DNA of 64,000 bases. It comes from DATGUP01 sp035301265 (GTDB lineage Bacteria; Bacillota; Bacilli; Bacillales; Amphibacillaceae). The notes under the pieces were generated by a model. The model was not told the DNA's origin, did no database searches, and saw only the letters and a list, made by a program, of their open reading frames with translations. Shown here in pieces: positions 15,151 through 22,880 of this stretch. The stretch spans positions 1 to 64,000 of the forward strand of contig DATGUP010000004.1 in assembly GCA_035301265.1 (NCBI GenBank). Reading direction: 5' to 3'. The position numbers and the translations under genes were made by a program. Positions within the stretch are counted from its first letter, which is position 1. Every line of letters begins with the position of its first letter.

Positions 15151-16926
15151 TTATTGATTCAAATAATCATTAATATTTTTTGCCACATTTTTCGGAATGC
15201 CTAATTTCGTTATATCCTCCAATGATGCTTGGCGGATGTCTTCTATCGTTTTAAAATGTTGCAATAGTAACTTTCTCCTTTTCTCACCGACTCCAGGAAT
15301 TTTGTCCAGTTCTGACTGAAAAACGCTTTTTCCGCGCAGCTGGCGATGAAATGTAATGGCAAACCGATGCACCTCATCCTGGATGCGTTGAACGAGATAA
15401 AAAGCTTGGGACTTCCGATCTAGAGGAACGACACGCGGTTCTTCACCATATAAAAGCTCACTCGTTTTATGCCGTTCATCTTTAACGAGTCCGCACAACG
15501 GAATATCAAGCGAGAGCTCATTTTCCAAAACATCCCTCGCTGCGCTCATCTGCCCCTTCCCACCGTCAACAATGATGAGATCAGGTATCGGTAAACTGTC
15601 CTTCAAAACACGTGTATACCGTCTGCGAATCACTTCTCGCATCATTTCATAATCATCGGGTCTATCGACATTGCGGATTTTATACTTTCGATATTCTTTT
15701 TTATCCGGTCTTCCGTCAATAAAAACGACCATAGCCGATACCGGATCGGCCCCTTGAATATTGGAATTATCGAACGCTTCAATCCGGTGTGGTGTTTCAA
15801 TATTTAAAACATCACCGAGCCGTTCAACAGCTAAAATCGTTCGTTCTTCATCGCGTTCGATCATTGTAAACTTTTCTTTTAACGCTAGTCGAGCGTTTTC
15901 CATAGCCAGCTCAACTAATTCCTTTTTGCGGCCTCTAAACGGAGTGTGTGCATCGATTTTTAACAACTCTTTCAGCAACTCGACATCGGTGCCGATAGGG
16001 AGCAAAATCTGTTTCGGCTTCAAATGATGCTGATGCAAATAGAAGCGGCCAATATAGCTTATAAACGCTTCTTCAGGATCGTCAAAAAACGGAAAAATAG
16101 ACACATCACGTTCGATCAGTTTGCCTTGTCTAATAAAAAAGACTTGGATGCACATCCACCCTTTATCGTAACTGTAGCCGAACACATCTCGATCAATGCG
16201 GTCATTCAAGGTCATTTTCTGTTGTTCCATGACAATTTCGATATGTTGAATTTGGTCGCGTAGCTCTTTTGCCCGTTCGAAATTGAGCGCTTCACTCGCT
16301 TTTTGCATATTCTCTTTTAAATGATTTTTAATGCTTTTATGACCTCCTTGCAAAAACGAGGTGATTTGTTGGATGATTTTTTTATACGTTGCTTCAGAGG
16401 GCGGGTTGTCGCCACATGCTAAACATTGATCCATATGGTAGTACAAACACGTCCGCCCCGGGGGATTATTGCACTTACGCAACGGAAATAACCGATCAAG
16501 CAGTTTTTTCGTCTCCCTTGCAGCTAAAACGTTCGGATAAGGTCCGAAGTATTTCCCCTTATCTTTTTTCACTTTACGAGTTATGAGCAGTCGAGGGTGC
16601 CTTTCATTCGTTATTTTCAGGTATGGATAGCTTTTATCGTCTTTTAACATGACATTGTATTTCGGATCGTATTTTTTGATCAAATTCATTTCCAAAATAA
16701 GCGCTTCAATTTCTGATGAGGTGACAATATATTCAAAATCATCGATTTCCTGCACAAGCCGCTGCGTTTTTTGATCGTTTGTTCCTGAAAAATACGACCG
16801 CACCCGATTTTTCAACGCTTTCGATTTGCCAACATAAATAACCGTCCCGTGTTTATCTTTCATTAAATAACATCCCGGTTTAGCTGGTAAAACCGCTAGT
16901 TTATTTCTCAGAACTTGTTTCATCAT
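15151..16926 (-). CDS. uvrC: Excinuclease ABC subunit C
   Basis: UvrC makes both incisions around bulky DNA lesions after UvrA/UvrB recognition. The 591-residue protein has the GIY-YIG nuclease domain at the N terminus (PGCYLMKDKHGTVIYVGKS, about 17-36), a UVR domain that contacts UvrB near residues 203-238, and an RNase H-like 3'-incision domain (DNSNIQGADPVSAMVVF; VDGGKGQMSAA). The tandem helix-hairpin-helix region is at the C terminus (IPGVGEKRRKLLLQHF). Two adjacent ATG codons start the gene after AAGGAATGG. It is separated from trxA by a hairpin. Confidence 0.97.
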   Translation of the reverse strand: MMKQVLRNKLAVLPAKPGCYLMKDKHGTVIYVGKSKALKNRVRSYFSGTNDQKTQRLVQEIDDFEYIVTSSEIEALILEMNLIKKYDPKYNVMLKDDKSYPYLKITNERHPRLLITRKVKKDKGKYFGPYPNVLAARETKKLLDRLFPLRKCNNPPGRTCLYYHMDQCLACGDNPPSEATYKKIIQQITSFLQGGHKSIKNHLKENMQKASEALNFERAKELRDQIQHIEIVMEQQKMTLNDRIDRDVFGYSYDKGWMCIQVFFIRQGKLIERDVSIFPFFDDPEEAFISYIGRFYLHQHHLKPKQILLPIGTDVELLKELLKIDAHTPFRGRKKELVELAMENARLALKEKFTMIERDEERTILAVERLGDVLNIETPHRIEAFDNSNIQGADPVSAMVVFIDGRPDKKEYRKYKIRNVDRPDDYEMMREVIRRRYTRVLKDSLPIPDLIIVDGGKGQMSAARDVLENELSLDIPLCGLVKDERHKTSELLYGEEPRVVPLDRKSQAFYLVQRIQDEVHRFAITFHRQLRGKSVFQSELDKIPGVGEKRRKLLLQHFKTIEDIRQASLEDITKLGIPKNVAKNINDYLNQ

Positions 16927-16966
16927 CTATCCCATTCCTTGTCTAAAACATTACAGGAGAAATGAG

Positions 16967-16996
16967 AATCCCTTGCCGCCTGAGCAACAAGGGATC
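16967..16996 (-). terminator. Hairpin downstream of trxA
   Basis: ATCCCTTG pairs with CAAGGGAT around a 12-base loop just after the trxA stop on the minus strand. The following T tract is weak (TTCTCATTTC), so read-through into uvrC is possible. Confidence 0.6.
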
Positions 16997-17017
16997 TTTC
17001 ATGGCTTCCTTCATGTT

Positions 17018-17335
17018 TTATGACGCGTGTTTGTTGATTAAATCAACCAGTGCTTCTTTAGGTTGAAAACCAACAACTTGGTCGACCACTTTACCATCTT
17101 TAAATAAAAGCAGTGTCGGAATACTCATCACACCGTACTGACCGGCTGTTTCCTGATTTTCATCCACATCTAACTTGACGATTTTAACTTTATCGCCCAT
17201 CTCATCATCAATTTCTTCTAGGACTGGGGCTATCATTTTGCAAGGTCCGCACCACGGTGCCCAAAAGTCGGCTAAAACGAGCCCTTCTGCTGTTTCGGAA
17301 CTAAACGTTTGATCCGTCACATTTGTGATTGCCAT
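17018..17335 (-). CDS. trxA: Thioredoxin
   Basis: This 105-residue cytosolic thiol-disulfide reductant has the complete active site WCGPC (28-32), the buried-Asp strand VLADFWAPW, and the cis-Pro loop MSIPTLLLF. Length and motifs are those of the main bacterial thioredoxin. It starts with ATG after GAGGAGTAGAC. It lies alone between two hairpins and is therefore probably transcribed by itself, as in B. subtilis; the relatively weak terminator on its 3' side leaves uvrC read-through possible. Confidence 0.97.
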   Translation of the reverse strand: MAITNVTDQTFSSETAEGLVLADFWAPWCGPCKMIAPVLEEIDDEMGDKVKIVKLDVDENQETAGQYGVMSIPTLLLFKDGKVVDQVVGFQPKEALVDLINKHAS

Positions 17336-17415
17336 GTCTACTCCTCCTCATTATTTTCTTTTTTGAGTATATCATCGATAGTATCTACATTCTAATACTT
17401 TGCTTATACACCATG

Positions 17416-17447
17416 AAAGGAACCGGTTATTGAAAACCGGTTCCTTT
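17416..17447 (-). terminator. Terminator of the fadR–fadB–etfBA operon
   Basis: AAAGGAACCGGTT (17416-17428) and its complement (17435-17447) form a perfect 13-bp stem with a 6-base loop, just after the etfA stop. The T tract is short. Confidence 0.75.
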
Positions 17448-17455
17448 GCAGGGAT

Positions 17456-18430
17456 CTACGATTGTTTTACTTTTTTGAGCTCTTCTGTTAATTTTGGAAT
17501 GACTTCGAATAAATCGCCGACGATGCCATAGTCAGCAACATTGAATATATTTGCTTCAGGATCTTTATTGATGGCAACAATAACCTTTGAATTTGACATA
17601 CCAGCTAAGTGCTGGATAGCCCCGGAGATACCAACAGCAATGTATAGATCAGGCGTCACAACTTTTCCGGTTTGACCAATTTGCAAGGAATAATCGCAAT
17701 ACTCTGCATCGCATGCTCCGCGCGAGGCGCCGACAGCTGCTCCTAATACTTCTGCTAGTTCGTATAGCGGTTTAAATCCTTCGGCACTTTTTACACCGCG
17801 ACCACCAGCAACGACGACACTTGCTTCGGACAAATCAACACCGTCGGACGATTTTTTAATCACATCTTTGATAACTGTGTGTAAATCTTTGATGTCGACA
17901 TTTTTCGTTGCTATCTCTCCAGAACGAGATGCATCTTTATCGAGAGCAGGAATATTATTCGGTCGAATCGTCGCGAAAATAATACCGTCTGTAATGACTT
18001 TCTTTTCAAAAGCTTTACCTGAGTAGATAGGTCGAGTGAATTCCACTTGATCGTCTGTTACATCAATCGCTGTTGCATCTGAGATAAGACCCGTATCCAA
18101 TTTACTTGCTATTTTCGGTGTTAAATCTTTACCGATCGATGTATGCCCCATGATAATACCATCAGGCGATTCATCCTTAATAACAGCCATGACCGCTTGA
18201 CTATAACCTTCTGATGTATAATGTTCAAGATTTTCATGTTCAACGACGACGACACGATCGGCTCCATAATAAATCATTTCCTGTGCTTGACTGTTCAAAT
18301 CGCTGCTGCCGCAAAGAACGCCGACAATTTCGCCGTTAGCATTTATTTTTTTAGCCGCAGCAATCGCTTCAAAAGTCACGTGACGCAAAACGCCATCTTT
18401 TATTTCTCCAATGACTAACAATTTATCCAT
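17456..18430 (-). CDS. etfA: Electron transfer flavoprotein alpha subunit
   Basis: With EtfB this subunit accepts electrons from acyl-CoA dehydrogenases and passes them toward the menaquinone pool. The 324-residue protein has the N-terminal ETF alpha/beta domain and the C-terminal FAD domain with VVAGGRGVKSAEGF, GASRGACDAEYCDYSLQIGQ, GKVVTPDLYIAVGISGAIQH and VAINKDPEANIFNVADYG. These contain the usual Arg and Ser/Thr contacts to FAD. It is the last gene of the fad operon, 27 bases after etfB. Confidence 0.97.
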   Translation of the reverse strand: MDKLLVIGEIKDGVLRHVTFEAIAAAKKINANGEIVGVLCGSSDLNSQAQEMIYYGADRVVVVEHENLEHYTSEGYSQAVMAVIKDESPDGIIMGHTSIGKDLTPKIASKLDTGLISDATAIDVTDDQVEFTRPIYSGKAFEKKVITDGIIFATIRPNNIPALDKDASRSGEIATKNVDIKDLHTVIKDVIKKSSDGVDLSEASVVVAGGRGVKSAEGFKPLYELAEVLGAAVGASRGACDAEYCDYSLQIGQTGKVVTPDLYIAVGISGAIQHLAGMSNSKVIVAINKDPEANIFNVADYGIVGDLFEVIPKLTEELKKVKQS

Positions 18431-18457
18431 AAACGTTTCTCCTTTCCGTCTTAAAAT

Positions 18458-19231
18458 CTACAAGACTTTTGCTTCGTTTTTGAGTAAATCAACCAATTCT
18501 TTCACTTGATCATCCAACTCGCCTTCTAGAATTCGGCCGGCTTCTTTCTCTGGCGGTAGAAAAACGTCGATTGTTTTTGTCTTTGCTTCGACATCATCTT
18601 CATCAAGATCCAAATCATCGATTTCCAATTCTTCCAACGGTTTCTTTTTTGCTTTCATAATTCCTGGCAAGGATGGATATCGCGGTTCATTAAGCCCTTG
18701 TTGACAAGTGAACAGTGCGGGGAGTTGTGTTTCAATTTTTTCTACATCCCCTTCGACATCTTTGTCGATCCGTGCTGTATCCCCGTCGATTTCAAGACTT
18801 GTAATCGTTGTGATACAAGAAATGCCAAGGCATTCTGCAAGCCGTGGACCTACTTGGCCACTCGCCTCGTCGATGGCGACATTTCCCGCCAAAATTAAAT
18901 CGTATTCTTTATCCGAAAAAAACGCTTCCAAAATTTTCGTCGTTGTGTATTGGTCCCCGTCATCGAGATCATCTTCGGTATTGATTAAAACGGCTTTGTC
19001 AGCTCCCATAGCTAGAGCTGTACGCAGTTGTTTTTCCGAATCCTCATCTCCCACCGTGACTACGGTTACCTCACCACCATGTTCATCACGCTGTTTGATC
19101 GCTTCTTCGACAGCGTATTCATCATACGGATTAATAATAAATTCAGCACCATCGTCTTCAATCTGGCCATCAGATACAGTGATCTTTTCCTCTGTGTCAA
19201 ACGTTCTTTTTAACAACACATAAATGTTCAT
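18458..19231 (-). CDS. etfB: Electron transfer flavoprotein beta subunit
   Basis: EtfB (257 residues) is the partner of EtfA and holds the structural AMP. Family blocks are INPYDEYAVEEAI near residue 35, AMGADKAVLI, ILAGNVAIDEASGQVGPRLAE and EPRYPSLPGIMKAKKKPLE. An Asp/Glu-rich insert near residue 205 (EELEIDDLDLDEDDVE) is more acidic than usual and agrees with the GerM linker in suggesting salt adaptation. Genes fadR, fadB, etfB and etfA are tightly spaced. Confidence 0.96.
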   Translation of the reverse strand: MNIYVLLKRTFDTEEKITVSDGQIEDDGAEFIINPYDEYAVEEAIKQRDEHGGEVTVVTVGDEDSEKQLRTALAMGADKAVLINTEDDLDDGDQYTTTKILEAFFSDKEYDLILAGNVAIDEASGQVGPRLAECLGISCITTITSLEIDGDTARIDKDVEGDVEKIETQLPALFTCQQGLNEPRYPSLPGIMKAKKKPLEELEIDDLDLDEDDVEAKTKTIDVFLPPEKEAGRILEGELDDQVKELVDLLKNEAKVL

Positions 19232-19249
19232 GGATAATCCCCCTTCATG

Positions 19250-20023
19250 CTATTTATCTTTAAAATGAGGCGTGCGCTTTTCAATGAAAGCTTCGATGCC
19301 TTCTTTGGCATCTTCTAAGCCAAATATGTTGCTGAAAGCTTCAGCTTCGCGTTGTACACCTTGAGAAAATTGCTCTGTTTTGGCATACGGTATGAGCCGC
19401 ATGACCTGATTGATACCTGGTCTGCTTTTGGCAGCGATTTTTTCCGCCAATGTCATAGCAGCTTGAACGACATTTTGTTCATTGACGACTTGATTCGCAA
19501 GTCCGAGTGTGTAAGCTTCCTGGCCCGTGATAGGCTCGCCAGTCAAAATCATCTCATATGCCTTCGCTGAACCGACATAATGCGGCAAGCGTTGTGTTCC
19601 CGCAAAACCTGGAATAATGCCAAGCGTCATTTCTGGCAAGCCGAGCTTTGCATCTTCAGAAACAATGCGCATATGACAAGCCATAGCCAATTCTAAACCG
19701 CCGCCAAGAGCCGCACCATGAATAGCTGCGATGACTGGAACCGGAAAATGTTCGATTCGATCAAACAACTCTTGTCCTTTTTTAGCAAGCGCTTCATAAT
19801 CAGCTGCATGTTGTAAAGTCGTAAATTCTTTGATATCGGCTCCAGCCGAGAAAAACTTCCCCTCACCTTTTAAAATCACAGCTTTTACCGTCTTATCTTG
19901 TTCAATCGTATCGAGATGCTGGGAAAGATCATTTAATAGATTAGTAGATAATGCATTGGCAGGCGGGCTGTGAATCGTTAGCAAAGCTAGGCGTTCTTCG
20001 ATTTCCATGTTTATCGTTCCCAT
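19250..20023 (-). CDS. fadB: Enoyl-CoA hydratase/isomerase family protein (YsiB/FadB type)
   Basis: This 257-residue crotonase-fold enzyme probably hydrates 2-enoyl-CoA to 3-hydroxyacyl-CoA in beta-oxidation. The oxyanion-hole motifs are HSPPANALS (about 18-26) with SAGADIKEF (about 61-69) and GAALGGGLELAMAC (about 104-117). One catalytic Glu is visible in LGLPEMTLG, followed by IIPGFAGTQRLPH. B. subtilis names this position fadB (ysiB), unlike the two-domain E. coli FadB. It starts with ATG after GGAAGGAG and begins 2 bases after the fadR stop, so the two are probably translationally coupled. Confidence 0.93.
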   Translation of the reverse strand: MGTINMEIEERLALLTIHSPPANALSTNLLNDLSQHLDTIEQDKTVKAVILKGEGKFFSAGADIKEFTTLQHAADYEALAKKGQELFDRIEHFPVPVIAAIHGAALGGGLELAMACHMRIVSEDAKLGLPEMTLGIIPGFAGTQRLPHYVGSAKAYEMILTGEPITGQEAYTLGLANQVVNEQNVVQAAMTLAEKIAAKSRPGINQVMRLIPYAKTEQFSQGVQREAEAFSNIFGLEDAKEGIEAFIEKRTPHFKDK

Positions 20024-20025
20024 GT

Positions 20026-20625
20026 TTATTCTCCTTCCTCTTTTTTCACGGCTAATCCGTTCATGATCAAATCATGCACTTGTGAAGCTTGGTTGATTAA
20101 ATCGTATTTTTGTTCTTTCATCACCCAATTGGTGACGATTTCATCGATTGTACCAAAGATCATTTGCCGAACGAGCGGCGGATTGATATCATTGCGAAAT
20201 ACCCCTTCTTGTATTCCTTCTTCTACAATCTTATCGATGACCGTCAAGTAAGATTTTAAAACGTTGTTGATCTTTAGACGCAACGATTTATTCGACTGCC
20301 TTAATTCCAGTTGTGTCACAATGGCTAAGTAATGGTTTTCGGCCAGCTGTTGAAAATGCATTTTTATTAAAGTGTACAATCGGTCTGAAGCATTCTGTTT
20401 CTTATCAATGCTATTGGCTATTTGTTCAATGAACTGACCCATTTTTTGTTCAAAAACAGATATAAGTATGTCTTCTTTATTTTTAAAATAAAGATATATT
20501 GTCCCGTCGGCTACACCAGCTTTTTTGGCAATTTTTGCGACTTGTGAGGCATGATAGCCATTTTCCGCTATCACTTCAACAGCTGCTTCGATGATTTGAT
20601 TGTATTTTGGTTTGTTTTTTTTCAT
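20026..20625 (-). CDS. fadR: TetR-family fatty-acid degradation repressor FadR
   Basis: This 199-residue TetR-type repressor (B. subtilis YsiA/FadR) releases its operators when bound by long-chain acyl-CoA. The helix-turn-helix lies at about 20-55: ENGYHASQVAKIAKKAGVAD then GTIYLYFKNKEDIL. The rest is the helical ligand domain. An 18-base FadR operator lies 28 bases upstream of its start, so it represses itself and the downstream fadB–etfB–etfA genes. It lies between lcfA and fadB, as in B. subtilis. Confidence 0.95.
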   Translation of the reverse strand: MKKNKPKYNQIIEAAVEVIAENGYHASQVAKIAKKAGVADGTIYLYFKNKEDILISVFEQKMGQFIEQIANSIDKKQNASDRLYTLIKMHFQQLAENHYLAIVTQLELRQSNKSLRLKINNVLKSYLTVIDKIVEEGIQEGVFRNDINPPLVRQMIFGTIDEIVTNWVMKEQKYDLINQASQVHDLIMNGLAVKKEEGE

Positions 20626-20652
20626 GTCGATCTCCTTACGTTAAGACAAAAA

Positions 20653-20670
20653 TGAATGAATCATCATTCA
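20653..20670. promoter_or_regulatory. FadR operator
   Basis: TGAATGAATCATCATTCA carries the two perfect 7-base arms TGAATGA/TCATTCA of the B. subtilis FadR box. It starts six bases past the -10 hexamer of the promoter at 20677-20705, covering the expected transcription start. Confidence 0.85.
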
Positions 20671-20676
20671 CCTTTC

Positions 20677-20705
20677 ATTGTAAATGGTCTTTGTTTTTAT
20701 GTCAA
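20677..20705 (-). promoter_or_regulatory. Sigma-A promoter of fadR–fadB–etfBA
   Basis: On the minus strand TTGACA (20700-20705), 17 bases, TACAAT (20677-20682) form a near-consensus promoter inside the lcfA–fadR gap. The FadR operator lies immediately downstream. Confidence 0.8.
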
Positions 20706-20715
20706 TATCGTTGAT

Positions 20716-22419
20716 TTATTTATCCACACCCCATGAGTTCGTACTGTCAGATGCCTCATTCCCAATTTCAGCGAGTTTACGACGTAAAATTTTACCGACA
20801 GCTGTTTTAGGAAGTTCATCATGAAATTCGTATATCCGCGGCACTTTATAAGCAGCAAGATGTTTGCGGCAGAAGCGATCCAATTCTTTTTCAGATAACT
20901 CGACATTCGGTTTTGGAACGATAAAAGCTTTGACAGTTTCCCCTCGATACGAATCGGGAACACCGACGACCGCAGCCTCTTGAATTCCTTCATGTTCGTA
21001 AAGGATCTCTTCGACTTCGCGTGGATAAATGTTGTAGCCACCTGCAATGATCATATCTTTTTTACGATCGACGACGTAAAAGTATCCGTCCTCATCCATA
21101 TAACCAAGATCACCTGTCAAAAGCCAACCATCTTTTAATACGTGCTCTGTTTCTTCAGGGTTATTCCAATAGCCTTTCATAACTTGCGGTCCTTTAACTG
21201 CGATTTCACCGACTTCACCAACGGGCATTTCTTCCCATGTATGCATATCGACTATTTTGGCATCTGTATCCGGCCACGGAACCCCTATGCTGCCATTTAC
21301 ACGCTTAGACCATAAAAAGTTTGCATGTGTTACAGGAGATGATTCTGTTAAACCGTAACCTTCTACGAGACGTCCGCCTGTTACTTTTTCAAATTGCTCC
21401 TGCACCTCATATGGAAGCGGAGCTGAACCGCTAATACAAGCTTCGATTGATGAAAGGTCATATTTTTGCAAATCAGGATGGTTTAACAGCCCGATATAAA
21501 TCGTCGGCGCTCCAGGAAACAAAGTCGGCTTTTGTTTTTCAATCGTTTGCAACACTTCCTCCGGTTTGAAGCGCGGTAAAAGAATCATTTTAGATGCGAT
21601 GACCATCGACATGTTCATCACAGTTGTCATTCCGTAAACGTGGAAAAACGGAAGCACACCGAGAACAATTTCTTCGCCGGTTCGTATTTTATACAACCAA
21701 GCTCGACACATTTGTACGTTAGCAACCAAATTGCGATGCGTTAGCATAACCCCTTTTGGATGACCTGTTGTTCCCCCTGTATATTGCAACAAAGCTAAAT
21801 CTTCCGACGGATCGATATCAACTGCTTTATATGATGCCTCCGACTGTTGCATCACCTCGGTCCATACATGTGTATTGTCGGACGGTTCGACTTGAACAAC
21901 AAGATTATACTGTTTTTTCTGAATGAAGGGATAAAATAAATTTTTAGGAAATGGTAAATAATCTTTAATGCGTGTAACAATAACATGTTCGACATCCGTT
22001 TCTGCTTTAACATGACTAACCCGAGGCAATAAAACATCGAGACAAATAACAGCCTTTGCACCAGAATCTTTGAGCTGATACTCCAGTTCGCGTTCAGTAT
22101 ATAATGGATTGGTCTGAACGACGACAGCCCCGATCATAAGCGCGGCGTAGTAACCGATAACTGATTGCGGACAATTGGGAAGCATTATCGCTACCCGATC
22201 GCCTTTTTTGATGCCGATCGACTGTAGAAAATGGGCCATTTTTTTCGTCTGAAAAGCAAGTTCATGATATGTCATTTCTTTCCCCATGAAGTGAAGCGCT
22301 TTCTTTGTAGCGTAACGTTGCGCACTTTCGAGCAAAAAAGCATGCATCGGCTTATCATCATACTGAAGTGTTTTAGGAATCGCTTCCGGATAGTGTTTAT
22401 GCCATATTCTTTCTTCCAT
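20716..22419 (-). CDS. lcfA: Long-chain fatty-acid–CoA ligase
   Basis: LcfA activates long-chain fatty acids to acyl-CoA for beta-oxidation. The 567-residue ANL enzyme has the P-loop YTGGTTGHPKGVMLTHRN, the adenylate motif VEGYGLTESSPVTH, the hinge and C-terminal block GDLGYMDEDGYFYVVDRKK and the catalytic-lysine motif LPKTAVGKILRRKL. I chose the ATG at 22419 because it follows GAAGGAGGAG; an upstream ATG at 22437 lies within this site. It is upstream of, and co-directional with, fadR, but an own promoter for fadR lies between them. Confidence 0.96.
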   Translation of the reverse strand: MEERIWHKHYPEAIPKTLQYDDKPMHAFLLESAQRYATKKALHFMGKEMTYHELAFQTKKMAHFLQSIGIKKGDRVAIMLPNCPQSVIGYYAALMIGAVVVQTNPLYTERELEYQLKDSGAKAVICLDVLLPRVSHVKAETDVEHVIVTRIKDYLPFPKNLFYPFIQKKQYNLVVQVEPSDNTHVWTEVMQQSEASYKAVDIDPSEDLALLQYTGGTTGHPKGVMLTHRNLVANVQMCRAWLYKIRTGEEIVLGVLPFFHVYGMTTVMNMSMVIASKMILLPRFKPEEVLQTIEKQKPTLFPGAPTIYIGLLNHPDLQKYDLSSIEACISGSAPLPYEVQEQFEKVTGGRLVEGYGLTESSPVTHANFLWSKRVNGSIGVPWPDTDAKIVDMHTWEEMPVGEVGEIAVKGPQVMKGYWNNPEETEHVLKDGWLLTGDLGYMDEDGYFYVVDRKKDMIIAGGYNIYPREVEEILYEHEGIQEAAVVGVPDSYRGETVKAFIVPKPNVELSEKELDRFCRKHLAAYKVPRIYEFHDELPKTAVGKILRRKLAEIGNEASDSTNSWGVDK

Positions 22420-22452
22420 CTTCAACTCCTCCTTCATAACTAGTCTCTTCCC

Positions 22453-22481
22453 ATTATACCGTTAATTTCCTTTTATTTAAA
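22453..22481 (-). promoter_or_regulatory. Predicted promoter of lcfA
   Basis: On the minus strand TTTAAA (22476-22481), 17 bases, TATAAT (22453-22458), about 30 bases upstream of the lcfA start. I see no FadR box over it, unlike the promoter upstream of fadR. Confidence 0.55.
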
Positions 22482-22536
22482 CTCATTTGTTGTTTTTTTA
22501 AGAATATTAAGCGATTAAACATAGCTGGGGATATGA

Positions 22537-22626
22537 TCAAAAAAAGAGTAAAAATAAAACACCGACTACGAAAAAAAGAGCTGCCACACCGATTAAAATT
22601 TTAGCTAAAAACCCGAGTACATCCAT
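22537..22626 (-). CDS. Predicted 29-residue single-pass membrane peptide
   Basis: A short frame encodes MDVLGFLAKILIGVAALFFV followed by VGVLFLLFF. It is almost wholly hydrophobic, fits one membrane-spanning helix, and has one Lys near the start. The ATG follows AAGGAGAGGGAAAAA, one of the better ribosome-binding sites in this area, and this is the main evidence that it is real. I do not recognise the family. Small membrane peptides of this size occur in Bacillus sporulation and stress programmes, but no role can be given. It lies upstream of the lcfA promoter with no obvious terminator. Confidence 0.6.
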   Translation of the reverse strand: MDVLGFLAKILIGVAALFFVVGVLFLLFF

Positions 22627-22826
22627 TTTTTCCCTCTCCTTACCTATGTTTGCACCTAAACAACATACGAAGAACCGCTTGAACGCGAACTGAGTCGCTA
22701 GATTGCACCAGCCAGCTTCCTAGTTAACAGTAAAAATAGCCGACCCCAAACATACCCCAGCTCATGCTCTGTTTGCCAAGCCCCCCTGTTACGCTACAGC
22801 TCTATCATCTCGCCTGTCTTTATTGA

Positions 22827-22867
22827 TGGACAAGCAATGCACAATGATGCAAAAGTGCAGTGCTTTT
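22827..22867 (+). terminator. Orphan plus-strand terminator-like hairpin
   Basis: AGCAATGCAC pairs with GTGCAGTGCT, with one 2-base mismatch, and is followed on the plus strand by TTTTT. No plus-strand gene is visible upstream. It may end transcription arriving from the opposite strand or belong to a small RNA. Confidence 0.45.
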
Positions 22868-22880
22868 TTAAGCAGGTTTA

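Noticed and set aside
22291..22320. cre-like sequence inside the lcfA coding region
   Set aside because: It departs from the consensus at several positions and is within conserved codons, so I treat it as chance.
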